Assembly: GCF_000025625.1 (NCBI RefSeq)
Contig: NC_013922.1
Location: 930,001 to 994,000, forward strand
Origin: Natrialba magadii ATCC 43099
Lineage (GTDB): Archaea; Halobacteriota; Halobacteria; Halobacteriales; Natrialbaceae
DNA length: 64,000 nt
Reading direction: 5' to 3'
The notes under the pieces were generated by a model. That model searched no databases. It was not told where the DNA came from and saw only the letters and a program-made list of their open reading frames with translations. The stretch's first letter is position 1. Each line of letters starts with the position of its first letter. The translations under genes and the position numbers were made by a program. Below, piece after piece: positions 25,097 to 33,704 of the stretch.

Positions 25097-26532
25097 TAGT
25101 TCGACTCCGTCGCTGTCGTGGTTCCCGCGTCTGCGTTCGAGCCACTCCCGGCCCCGCTCTCGGCTCTGTCACCACCAAGAGCCGCCTCGAGTACCTCGAG
25201 CGTGTGCTTGATTTCGTAGCCGGTGCCGTGTTCCATCTGCATCGAACAGGTCGGACACTCCGTCAGGCCGGTCTCGGCCTCGGCTGCGTCCATATGCTCG
25301 AACATCTCCTCGCCGATCTTCATCGACGTCTCGTAGTTCTCTGCCTTCCACCCGTAGGTGCCCGAGATGCCCGAACAGGAGTCTCCCACGTCTTGGGCGT
25401 CGATGCCGTCGATCGCATCCATCACTTCGATCGTCTGTCCATCGAGTCCCTGGTTACGTGAATGACACGGTGCGTGATATGCTAGTTCGTCGAACTCGTC
25501 GCCGACGGCCGTGTCCTCGAGTGCACCCGTCAGATCCTCGTGGACGCGGAGGTACTCGACGGCGTCCCAGGTGTTCGCGGCGACGGTCTCGGTGTCCTCG
25601 AAGTCGAACAGTTCGGGGTACTCCTGGCGGATCGACATCGAGCAGGAGCTACACGACGCAATGACGGCGGCTCCGTCCTCGATGGCTGCGGCGAGTTCGC
25701 GGACGTTCGTCTCGGCCGCACGGCGGGCGTCCTCGAGCATGCCGTTTGCGAACATCGGGGTACCGGAGCAGGACTGTTCGGGGACCATGACCTCGTAGCC
25801 GAAGTGTTCGTAGACGCGCACGAGTGCCTTCGCGACCTCGGAGGTGTTGTAGTTCGAGTAGCAGCCGTGGAAGTAGGCGATACGCTTGTCCTCGTTTTCG
25901 ACTTTTGCCCCGCCTCTGTCCGTCCACCACTCACGGAACGTCTCCGTCGCGAACTCGGGGAACTCGCGCTCGCTCGTGATTCCCAGAGTCTTCTCGCCGA
26001 GCCACTTCGTGACCGAGAGCCCCATCACGACGTTCGCCGTTCGCGGGAACATCGACGCCAGCGGGGCGAGACGGCGGTAGTTCGCGAGCAGCCGGTTGCG
26101 AAGGTACTCGCGCGAGAATTTGCTCATGTTCTCCTCGACGTACTCCGCCCGCGCCGTGTTGTGCATCTGCGAGAGCGGGACACTCGAGGGACAGGCACTA
26201 TCACAGCGCATGCAGTTCGAACACTTCATCACCGAGTCGTCGATGTCGTGATCGTCCTGGCGCTTTAGCCGCCACTGCTCCGGCCCCTGGAACTTCGGTC
26301 CGGGGAACTCGTCGTCGACCTCGGCGACGGGGCAGTTCGTGTCGCAGGTCGAGCACTTGTAACAGTTGTCCGCGCCCGGCCGGAGGTCCATCTCCTCGGC
26401 CTCGGGGAAGACCTGGACGGGTTCGAACTCGTCGTTACCGCTGTCGCTGTCACTGTCGCTCCCGTCTGCACCGCCAGTGCTCGGTTGCTCGCCCGGTGCG
26501 CCGTCGTCGATCCGTCGCTGTGCATCACTCAT
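25096..26532 (-). CDS. glpC: anaerobic glycerol-3-phosphate dehydrogenase subunit C
   Basis: 478 residues. The membrane-anchoring electron-transfer subunit that passes electrons from GlpA to the quinone pool. Seen: two 4Fe-4S motifs ('CYKCSTCDTNCPV' and 'CSNCMRCDSACPS') and two CCG-like cysteine-rich domains ('HGCYSNYNT...CSGTPM' and 'HAPCHSRNQG...CSGISGTYG'). The ATG at 26532 is chosen; the frame is open to 26847, but that part is Arg/Ser-rich and overlaps glpB. Both ends carry Ser/Asp or Gly/Ser-rich low-complexity tails. It is the third gene of glpABC. Confidence 0.93.
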   Translation of the reverse strand: MSDAQRRIDDGAPGEQPSTGGADGSDSDSDSGNDEFEPVQVFPEAEEMDLRPGADNCYKCSTCDTNCPVAEVDDEFPGPKFQGPEQWRLKRQDDHDIDDSVMKCSNCMRCDSACPSSVPLSQMHNTARAEYVEENMSKFSREYLRNRLLANYRRLAPLASMFPRTANVVMGLSVTKWLGEKTLGITSEREFPEFATETFREWWTDRGGAKVENEDKRIAYFHGCYSNYNTSEVAKALVRVYEHFGYEVMVPEQSCSGTPMFANGMLEDARRAAETNVRELAAAIEDGAAVIASCSSCSMSIRQEYPELFDFEDTETVAANTWDAVEYLRVHEDLTGALEDTAVGDEFDELAYHAPCHSRNQGLDGQTIEVMDAIDGIDAQDVGDSCSGISGTYGWKAENYETSMKIGEEMFEHMDAAEAETGLTECPTCSMQMEHGTGYEIKHTLEVLEAALGGDRAESGAGSGSNADAGTTTATESN

Positions 26533-26632
26533 AGCTCGGAGGGGGCTGTGTTGTGTGTCGTCTGGGGTGGTACTCGAGTCCGATTCATGATCAGTTGCTG
26601 TCGAAACCGAACGGGAGGGGATGAATACAGCA

Positions 26633-27982
26633 TCACTGACACGCCTCCCCGGCACGCGTGCCGGCGACGTAGCCCGTCGCGAGCGAGACGCCAGCGCCGG
26701 ACTTCTCGGCTGCGTAGTCGTAGTCGCCCAGCACGGCACCCGCCGCTCGCAGGTTCGAGAATTCTGGGTTATCGTCCGTACCGAGCGGCCGGAGCTCTTC
26801 GTCTGGAACCACGCCAAAGCGGGCGTAGGGCTGTTCGCCGAAGACATCGTCGACGAACCAGTCGTAGCGATCCGTCGCGTGTGGGACGTAGCAGTCGAAG
26901 ATCCCTTCGGTCACTCGCTCACGGTTCGATTCGACACCTTTCCCGACCAGCCCGCCCGTCGCGAGGACGTACTGGTCGGCCTCGTGTGGGATCTGGGCAC
27001 CGTTGCGGTCGACGATGACGTGGTCGATGGCAGCCGTTGTTGTCTCGTCCGCCGTCGAATTCTCCCCCGTCGAATCAGCCGCCACCGTCTCATAATCGAC
27101 CACCGGCACACCCGAGGTCACGCGAACGCCGGCCGACTCGAGTGCATCGTACAGCAGGTCCTCGAGCCGAAGACCGGGCAAACTCGGCGGCCCCATCGGG
27201 ACTTCGAAGACAGCTGCGCCGAGCGCGTCCGAGAGCGCTTCGCGGACGGCAGCTGGATGCGCATCTCCCAGAATCGCGGGGAAGCCGACGCGCGACTCCT
27301 CGTCGAGATGTGGGTTCACGGTCGCGGCGAGGGCCTCGCGCGCGCCGGTTTCGCCGGTCACGGAAGGCGTCTCGACGCGCTCGTCGTGATCCAGCAGATG
27401 TGCGTACCGCGTCACCTTCGCGTCGTCCCGGCCGATACCGGGGAACGAGAGTGTCACACCGCGCGCGTCGAACGGTGCGCCCGCCGCTTCGAGATGGGCC
27501 GCCGCGAGCGGGGCATCGAAGTCGGGCAGTGTCTCGAAGCCGACGAGGAGGGTGTCGCGGTCGTCGCTCGCCAGCCCCTCGGCCGTCGAGACCGGATACC
27601 GCGCGGTCGGCTTGACCGTGCCGCCGTGGGTCGGGACGAGCGCGTTCCTGTCGGTATGTGCGCCCGCGTAGGCGTCGCCGGCGATTTCGTCGAAGAAGGC
27701 GAGTGCGTCCCGGACGGCATCGATCCCGACGCGCTGGTAGGGGTGGCTTTCTGGGAGGGACTCGAGTGCGGTGTACGGGTCGGCGATGGGCTGTTGCTGA
27801 TCGTCAGTGGTGCCCGGCGCGTACCCCAGAACGTCGATCAGTCCGCTCGCGTGACGGAGAGTGCTCTGCTTATACGTCACCAGACGGATTCGCGCGTCTT
27901 CGGTCGTCTCCGCGGCGGCGAGCGCGGCGGTCGCGCCGGCGAGACCGCCGCCGATCACGAGCACGTCGTCGGTGATCGCCAT
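26633..27982 (-). CDS. glpB: anaerobic glycerol-3-phosphate dehydrogenase subunit B
   Basis: 449 residues. FAD/NAD-fold flavoprotein subunit: 'VLVIGGGLAGATAALAAAE' at the N-terminus is the dinucleotide-binding motif, 'STLRHASGLIDVLGY' is typical of GlpB, and a late 'LRAAGAVLGDYDYAAEKSG...SLATGYVAG' closes the FAD domain. Its start codon directly abuts the glpA stop, so the two are translationally linked. A gap of 100 bp separates it from glpC. Confidence 0.93.
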   Translation of the reverse strand: MAITDDVLVIGGGLAGATAALAAAETTEDARIRLVTYKQSTLRHASGLIDVLGYAPGTTDDQQQPIADPYTALESLPESHPYQRVGIDAVRDALAFFDEIAGDAYAGAHTDRNALVPTHGGTVKPTARYPVSTAEGLASDDRDTLLVGFETLPDFDAPLAAAHLEAAGAPFDARGVTLSFPGIGRDDAKVTRYAHLLDHDERVETPSVTGETGAREALAATVNPHLDEESRVGFPAILGDAHPAAVREALSDALGAAVFEVPMGPPSLPGLRLEDLLYDALESAGVRVTSGVPVVDYETVAADSTGENSTADETTTAAIDHVIVDRNGAQIPHEADQYVLATGGLVGKGVESNRERVTEGIFDCYVPHATDRYDWFVDDVFGEQPYARFGVVPDEELRPLGTDDNPEFSNLRAAGAVLGDYDYAAEKSGAGVSLATGYVAGTRAGEACQ

Positions 27983-29653
27983 CTAGGCACCTCCGTCGAA
28001 CTGTGCGTAGTCGAGCTGTGTCGATTCGCGGGCGGGATCGTTGTCTCGGTTCATCGTCGTCGCGTGCAGCGCGTAGTTCAACATCGCCTGCGAGAGCTGT
28101 TCGCCCCAGAGGGCGTGGCGCTCGCCCTTCCAGCGTTCCTGAAAGAGTTCGTCGAGCGCCTCGCGGACCGTCTCCTCGTCGTAGCGCGGATGGAGTTCGT
28201 TCGCCATGTTCTGACAGCAAAAGCCGCCCTGGCAGTTGCCCATGGAGGCGCGGGTGCGGATGCGGACGGCGTTCAGATCCGAACCGGACTGGTCGATCGC
28301 GTCCTGTATCTCGGCGCGGGTGACGCCCTCGCACTCACAGACGACCGGGTTTGGCTCGTTCGTCTCCAGTACGTCCGCGGCGCGGCTACCGAGGCGCTGG
28401 TTGCTCCGGCGGGCGATCGGTGATCGAAGACCGAAGTCGTCCATCCCCTCCTCGAGTACCCGCACGTCCTCGCTGCCGGGCAGGGGTTCGTCGGCGGTCG
28501 CACAGGCCGCACTAACGCCGAGTTTCGCACAGACGTGATCCGAAATCTCCTCGGCCATCGCGCGGTAGGTGGTGAACTTGCCGCCGACGATGCTCGACAT
28601 GCCGCTGACGCCGTCGCGCTCGTCGTGGTCGAGAAGGAAGAAATCCCGCGTGATGTCGGTCGAGTCCTGCGTGCCAGTTCCGGGCGGCTCGTACAGCGGG
28701 CGGACCCCCCAGAACGAACGGATGGTACGGGCCTCCTCGAGTATCGGCACGAGTTCGGTGAGGGTGTCGATCATCATGTCGACTTCCCATTGCTCTTCGG
28801 GGTAGTCGTCCGGATCCGAGACCTCCTCGTCCGTGGTGCCCAGGATGGCGGTCGTCTCGTGGGGGACGATGATGTCGGCGTCGCCCTTCGGCCGGCAGCG
28901 GTTAATCACGGTGTCGACCTGTCGGACGTTCATGATGGTCATGACGCCCTTCGAGGGTCGGACGGCCACGTCGAGGTCGGCCATCGCGCCGATCTGGCCG
29001 GCCCACGCGCCCGTCGCGTTGACGACGTATTCGGCGGTAATCTCCTCGGTCGTCCCGGGGGCCTTGTGCGTGCGCTTTCCGGGACCGGAGTCGTGTCGGA
29101 CCTCGACGCCGTAGATATCGTCGCCGTCGCGCAGCAGGTCGATCACCTCGGCATGAGTCTCGACGCGCGCACCGTGACGTTCGGCATCCAGTGCGTTCGC
29201 GACGCAGAGACGGAACGGGTCGACCGCACCGTCCGGAACCTGAATCGCGCGCGAGACATCGTCAGCGAGATACGGCTCGACTTCGCGCGCCTCGCGTCCC
29301 GAGAGCACCGTCGCTGGAATGTCGCAGTCACGACAGCCCTCGAGTTTCTCTCGAAAGTACTCGTCCGAGTCCTCGGGACGCTGGACGAACAGGCCGCCGG
29401 TCTCCTCGACGCAGTGGCTCGCGATTTCTCGGAGGACCTCGTTCTCCTCGATACATTCCGTCGCGCTGGCCTGGTCAGAGACAGCGTAGCGGCCGCCGCT
29501 GTGCAAGAGACCGTGCATTCGGCCAGTCGTTCCATCCGTGAGGGTCCCTCGCTCGACGAGTGTGACGTCGACGCCGCGCATCGCCAGATCGCGGGCGATG
29601 CCACAGCCGGTCGAACCGCCGCCGAGGACGAGGACCGCCGTATCGTGTGCCAT
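27983..29653 (-). CDS. glpA: anaerobic glycerol-3-phosphate dehydrogenase subunit A
   Basis: 556 residues. The catalytic FAD subunit that oxidises sn-glycerol-3-phosphate to dihydroxyacetone phosphate. Seen: '[18 protein letters not shown]' for FAD, '[15 protein letters not shown]' near the active site, '[12 protein letters not shown]' and a C-terminal BFD-like iron-sulfur domain with '[13 protein letters not shown]' and '[10 protein letters not shown]'. First gene of glpABC, divergent from glpK. On its own strand a TATA-like GATAAAATAAAG lies about 35-45 nt upstream. Confidence 0.95.
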   Translation of the reverse strand: MAHDTAVLVLGGGSTGCGIARDLAMRGVDVTLVERGTLTDGTTGRMHGLLHSGGRYAVSDQASATECIEENEVLREIASHCVEETGGLFVQRPEDSDEYFREKLEGCRDCDIPATVLSGREAREVEPYLADDVSRAIQVPDGAVDPFRLCVANALDAERHGARVETHAEVIDLLRDGDDIYGVEVRHDSGPGKRTHKAPGTTEEITAEYVVNATGAWAGQIGAMADLDVAVRPSKGVMTIMNVRQVDTVINRCRPKGDADIIVPHETTAILGTTDEEVSDPDDYPEEQWEVDMMIDTLTELVPILEEARTIRSFWGVRPLYEPPGTGTQDSTDITRDFFLLDHDERDGVSGMSSIVGGKFTTYRAMAEEISDHVCAKLGVSAACATADEPLPGSEDVRVLEEGMDDFGLRSPIARRSNQRLGSRAADVLETNEPNPVVCECEGVTRAEIQDAIDQSGSDLNAVRIRTRASMGNCQGGFCCQNMANELHPRYDEETVREALDELFQERWKGERHALWGEQLSQAMLNYALHATTMNRDNDPARESTQLDYAQFDGGA

Positions 29654-29856
29654 CCCTTCGTTCGAGACAGTCGTTCGCCGCGACCTTTATTTTATCGACG
29701 GGAGTTAAGCGCCCATAACGAATGTCGGCTCTGTGAACATGGGACATAGATTGGTGCAGAGGCGGTTCGTGTTCAGCCGGAACGATAGAACGCTCTGCAG
29801 CACCATGCTCCACGGCGATTTGGGGTTGACTTCAGACGTTCACATCTGTTAGAATA

Positions 29857-29892
29857 CCACGATTTCGGTAACATTTATAATGATCGTCGTGG
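29857..29892. promoter_or_regulatory. inverted repeat around the TATA box before glpK
   Basis: CCACGA (29857-29862) and TCGTGG (29887-29892) are perfect inverted half-sites 24 nt apart. TTTATAA (29874-29880), a good TATA box, lies between them. This could be an operator for the glpK and/or glpABC promoters, which face away from each other here. Confidence 0.45.
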
Positions 29893-29945
29893 CTGTTTAC
29901 CAATAGCACGTAACCGACGGTAAATTCGGTGCGTGACCGATCCGG

Positions 29946-31538
29946 GTGACTACCGTGACAGACACAACATACGTCGGCGCAGTTGACCAGGGAACGACCG
30001 GCACCCGCTTTATCGTCTTCAATCACGATGGGCAGGTCGTCGCAAACGCATACGAAACGCACGAGCAGTTCTATCCCGAACCCGGCTGGGTCGAACACGA
30101 TCCGATGGAGATCTGGGAGAATACGAAGACTGTCATCATGCAGGCGCTTGGTCAGGCCGGTATCAGCCCCGAGCAACTCGAGGCCATCGGCGTCACCAAC
30201 CAGCGCGAGACCACCCTGCTGTGGAACGCCGACTCGGGCAACCCAGTCCACAACGCCATCGTCTGGCAGGACCGCCGGACTACCGAGCGCGTCGAGGAAC
30301 TCGAGACGAACGGCACGGTCGAGACCATCCGCGAGAAGACCGGCCTCGAACCGGACGCCTACTTCTCGGCGACCAAGGCCGAGTGGCTGCTCGACGAGGC
30401 AGATCCGATTAAGATGGAGCGCGCCCGCCCGGCAGACATCCGCGACCGCGCGGCGGACGGCGACGTGCTCTTCGGGACGATCGATAGCTGGCTGATCTAC
30501 AACCTCACGGGCGAGCACATCACCGAAGTGACGAACGCTTCGCGGACCATGTTATACAACATCCACGACCTCGAGTGGGACGACGACCTCCTCGAGGAGT
30601 TCTCGATCCCCGAAGCCATGCTTCCCGAGGTTCGACCCTCCAGCGACGACGAGACCTACGGCACGACCGATCCCGAGGGCTTCCTCGAGGCCGAGGTTCC
30701 GGTCGCCGGCGCGCTCGGTGACCAGCAGGCGGCCCTGTTCGGTCAGACCTGTTTCGACGCCGGCGACGCCAAGAACACCTACGGCACGGGCTCGTTCTTC
30801 CTGATGAACACCGGCAACGAGGCCGTCAAGAGCGACCACGGCCTGTTGACGACGATCGGCTTCCAGCGCTCGGGCGAGGACGTCCAGTATGCACTCGAGG
30901 GCTCCATCTTCGTCACCGGCGCGGCCATCGAGTGGTTAGAGGACATGTCGCTGATCGACAACCCCTCTGAAACGGCCGAACTCGCCCGCAGCGTCGACAC
31001 GACCGACGGCGTCTACGTCGTCCCGGCGTTCACCGGCCTCGGTGCGCCCCACTGGGATCAGCGCGCCCGCGGCACCATCGTCGGGATGACCCGCGGCACC
31101 CGAAAGGGCCACGTCGTCCGCGCGACACTCGAGTCCATCGCCTACCAGACCCGGGATGTCGCGGAGGCGATGGAGGCTGATTCGGGGATTGCGATGACGA
31201 CGCTGAAGGTCGACGGCGGCGCGGTGAAGAACAATTTCCTCTGTCAGCTCCAGTCGGACATCATCGGCTCGAAGATCGTTCGCCCGGTCGTCGACGAGAC
31301 GACGGCGCTCGGGTCGGCCTACGCGGCCGGCCTCGCAGTCGGTTACTGGGACGACGTCGATAGCCTACGAGACAACTGGCAGGTCGACTGGACCTTCGAT
31401 TCGAGGATGGACGATGCGGTAGCGGATGCCCAGTACGACCGCTGGCTCGACGCGGTCGACCGCTCGCTCGACTGGGCGCGGGACGGTTCTGACACGGAAG
31501 CCGGCAGTGACGCGAGCGACAGCGGTGGCGGTGTATGA
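29946..31538 (+). CDS. glpK: glycerol kinase
   Basis: 530 residues. Phosphorylates glycerol with ATP to glycerol-3-phosphate, the main entry of glycerol in haloarchaea. Seen: the FGGY-family N-terminus 'VGAVDQGTTGTRFIVF', 'GWVEHDPMEIW', 'TNQRETTLLW', 'AALFGQTCFDAGDAKNTYGTG' and 'GVYVVPAFTGLGAPHWD'. It begins at a GTG at 29946; a second in-frame GTG three codons later is equally possible. The last 20 residues are a low-complexity Ser/Asp/Gly tail. It overlaps the next gene by 4 nt (ATGA). Confidence 0.96.
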   Translation: MTTVTDTTYVGAVDQGTTGTRFIVFNHDGQVVANAYETHEQFYPEPGWVEHDPMEIWENTKTVIMQALGQAGISPEQLEAIGVTNQRETTLLWNADSGNPVHNAIVWQDRRTTERVEELETNGTVETIREKTGLEPDAYFSATKAEWLLDEADPIKMERARPADIRDRAADGDVLFGTIDSWLIYNLTGEHITEVTNASRTMLYNIHDLEWDDDLLEEFSIPEAMLPEVRPSSDDETYGTTDPEGFLEAEVPVAGALGDQQAALFGQTCFDAGDAKNTYGTGSFFLMNTGNEAVKSDHGLLTTIGFQRSGEDVQYALEGSIFVTGAAIEWLEDMSLIDNPSETAELARSVDTTDGVYVVPAFTGLGAPHWDQRARGTIVGMTRGTRKGHVVRATLESIAYQTRDVAEAMEADSGIAMTTLKVDGGAVKNNFLCQLQSDIIGSKIVRPVVDETTALGSAYAAGLAVGYWDDVDSLRDNWQVDWTFDSRMDDAVADAQYDRWLDAVDRSLDWARDGSDTEAGSDASDSGGGV

Positions 31539-32656
31539 TCGAGCAACTGTTCGACCTCGCCGAACTGATCGCTGCTTTCGCGGGCGGTGCGTTCGGTGCT
31601 GCACTCGGGCCGCTTCCGGCGTTCATCTTCACTGGCTTCATGGTGATCGCCGGGGAGGCGGCGGTGCTCGCCGACCCTGATGCCGCTGCGATCACCGATC
31701 AGATTGCGTTCGGACCGCCGTTCTCGCCTGCGATCTCTTTTGCCGGTGGTGTGGCCGCGACGGCCTACGCGGCCCGGAAGGGCTACCTTGACACTGACTA
31801 CGACTACCACGAGGCCAAGAACATCGCCTACGCGCTCGGGACGAAGCCCGACGTACTCGCCGTCGGCGGCGCGTTCGGTATCCTCGGCTACTGGCTCGTC
31901 ATCGCCTCAACTGAGTTGGGAATGCCCTACGACCCAATCGCGATGGGCGTCGTCCTCTCCGCGCTGTTTCACCGGCTGATTCTCGGCTACAGCATCATGG
32001 GAACGGTTCGCGGGTCGGGTGTCCTCGACATGACGCCGTTCGAGCGCGAGGAACGCCGAATGGCAACCGACGGCGGCCAGAATCAGGCTCACCCGGAGCG
32101 CGAAGCGCAGGCGGTAACCGACGCGTCGGCAACGCAGACGCCCACGCAGCAGGCTCGGCTTGCCGTCGAACCGTGGCTCCCACACCAGTACCGCTGGAGT
32201 CACGTCGCCATGATCGGCCTCGTCGCGGGTATCCTCGGTGCGTACGTTGGAATCGCGTCCGGCAGCGCCTTCCTCGGCTTCGGGATCAGCGCAGCCTCGC
32301 TGGTCTTCCTCAACTGCGGCGTCGAGAAGGTGCCGGTGACTCACCACATCACGTTGCCAGCGGCGACCGCTGCGCTCGCCGTCTCGCTCCCTGCTGAGGC
32401 AGCAGATGGCGCGCCAGTCGCCTACGACAGCGCCGCACTCCTCGCGAATACGGGACTCGAGGTCGCACTGATCGTCGGCCTCGTCTTCGGGACCATCTGC
32501 GCGCTCTTCGGTGAGGTCTTCCAGCGGACCTTCTATGCCCACGGCGACACCCACGTCGACCCACCCGCTGCGGCAATCGTCTTCGGGACCTTCCTGGTGG
32601 CACTGCTCTACGTCGCCGGTGTCTTCCCGACGACGGTCTGGGTCCCGTGGTTCTGA
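31535..32656 (+). CDS. GlpX-like membrane protein, possible glycerol facilitator
   Basis: 373 residues with about 7-9 hydrophobic helices and a 40-residue hydrophilic loop in the middle (about 175-220). Its start overlaps the glpK stop (ATGA), so it is translationally coupled. No aquaporin-type NPA motif is present, so it is not a classical glycerol facilitator. In Haloferax a similar gene downstream of glpK has been called glpX and proposed to help glycerol uptake; that role rests mainly on position. Not related to bacterial GlpX fructose-bisphosphatase. Confidence 0.75.
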   Translation: MIEQLFDLAELIAAFAGGAFGAALGPLPAFIFTGFMVIAGEAAVLADPDAAAITDQIAFGPPFSPAISFAGGVAATAYAARKGYLDTDYDYHEAKNIAYALGTKPDVLAVGGAFGILGYWLVIASTELGMPYDPIAMGVVLSALFHRLILGYSIMGTVRGSGVLDMTPFEREERRMATDGGQNQAHPEREAQAVTDASATQTPTQQARLAVEPWLPHQYRWSHVAMIGLVAGILGAYVGIASGSAFLGFGISAASLVFLNCGVEKVPVTHHITLPAATAALAVSLPAEAADGAPVAYDSAALLANTGLEVALIVGLVFGTICALFGEVFQRTFYAHGDTHVDPPAAAIVFGTFLVALLYVAGVFPTTVWVPWF

Positions 32657-32782
32657 TCGCCTCCCCGTCGTTGTCGGTCCTTTCTTCTCCCGTTGGTGTC
32701 GCCGACTCTCACTGACCTCGTTCAGCACTCGCTGTGAACTGCCGTTCGGTCCAAGAGTGAGCGGCGGCCGGTTCACCAGCGA

Positions 32783-33487
32783 TCACACGGACGCCGTCAG
32801 CCCCCCATCGACGCAGATGTTCTGCCCGGTCAGATAGCTTGCCGCAGGCGAGAGCAGATACGCGACCGCGTCCGCAATCTCTGTCGTCTGTGCCGGCCGC
32901 TCCATCGGAATTTGCGCTTTCGTCCCCTCGTCTACGTCGTAGCTATCGACGAATCCGGGCTGGACCGTGTTCATTCGGATGCCCGCCGCCGCGTACTGGT
33001 CGGCGTAGAGTTTGGTGAAACTCCCGAGGCCAGCCCGAAGCACCGACGAGACCGGAAACGCACTCGACGGCTCGAACGCTGAGAACGTCGAGATATTCAC
33101 GATCGACCCGTGACCCTGCGCTTCCATGATCGGTGTAACGAGTCGCGCCATCCGGACGGTATTCAACAGCACGAGGTCGAGTCCCTCGTGCCACTCCTCG
33201 TCAGTGATTTCGAGGAGGTCGCCGGACGGCGGGTGGCCCGTGTTGTTCACTACGGCATCGATACGACCGTACCGCTCGTGTGTCGCTTCCACGAGCGCTG
33301 CCAGGTCGTCAGGCTCCGTCACCGACCCTTCGAAGCCATCCCCGCCGAGGTCGTTCGCCACCTCGACGGCACTCCCTGATCGTGACAACAACACCGGCGT
33401 GTAGCCATCCGCAGCGAGTTTCCGGGCACACGCTTCGCCGATACCGCTTCCTGCCGCAGTCACGATTGCGACCTTCGTATCAGCCAT
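32783..33487 (-). CDS. short-chain dehydrogenase/reductase family protein, atypical active site
   Basis: 234 residues of Rossmann-fold SDR type. Seen: the cofactor motif 'TAAGSGIG' (10-17), 'VVNNTGHPP' (NNAG equivalent), the catalytic-Ser region 'IVNISTFSAF' and 'TGQNICVDGG' at the end. The YxxxK catalytic pair is not visible: the matching segment reads 'SSAFPVSSVLRAGL', as in some SDR members that use an altered site. The substrate is unknown. It stands alone, convergent with the glpK operon. Confidence 0.85.
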   Translation of the reverse strand: MADTKVAIVTAAGSGIGEACARKLAADGYTPVLLSRSGSAVEVANDLGGDGFEGSVTEPDDLAALVEATHERYGRIDAVVNNTGHPPSGDLLEITDEEWHEGLDLVLLNTVRMARLVTPIMEAQGHGSIVNISTFSAFEPSSAFPVSSVLRAGLGSFTKLYADQYAAAGIRMNTVQPGFVDSYDVDEGTKAQIPMERPAQTTEIADAVAYLLSPAASYLTGQNICVDGGLTASV

Positions 33488-33519
33488 ACAACTGCTACCA
33501 GTGCTGTCTTGATAAAATC

Positions 33520-33597
33520 ACTCGCAGCCAACAGTACTCGCAGCCAACAGTACTCGCAGCCAACAGTACTCGCAGCCAACAGTACTCGCAGCCAACA
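33520..33597. repeat. 16-nt tandem repeat, about 4.8 copies
   Basis: The unit ACTCGCAGCCAACAGT starts at 33520, 33536, 33552, 33568 and 33584, exactly 16 nt apart. It lies between the SDR gene and the transducer gene, so it is intergenic. Confidence 0.95.
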
Positions 33598-33704
33598 CGT
33601 ACTGACACTGCACACACGCGCTCTCCCAGCACACCACGGAAAACAGTTCCTCGAGAACCATCGGTAAAACTCCGCTTCCGACACCAATCGGAGCGGAAGT
33701 TCAG

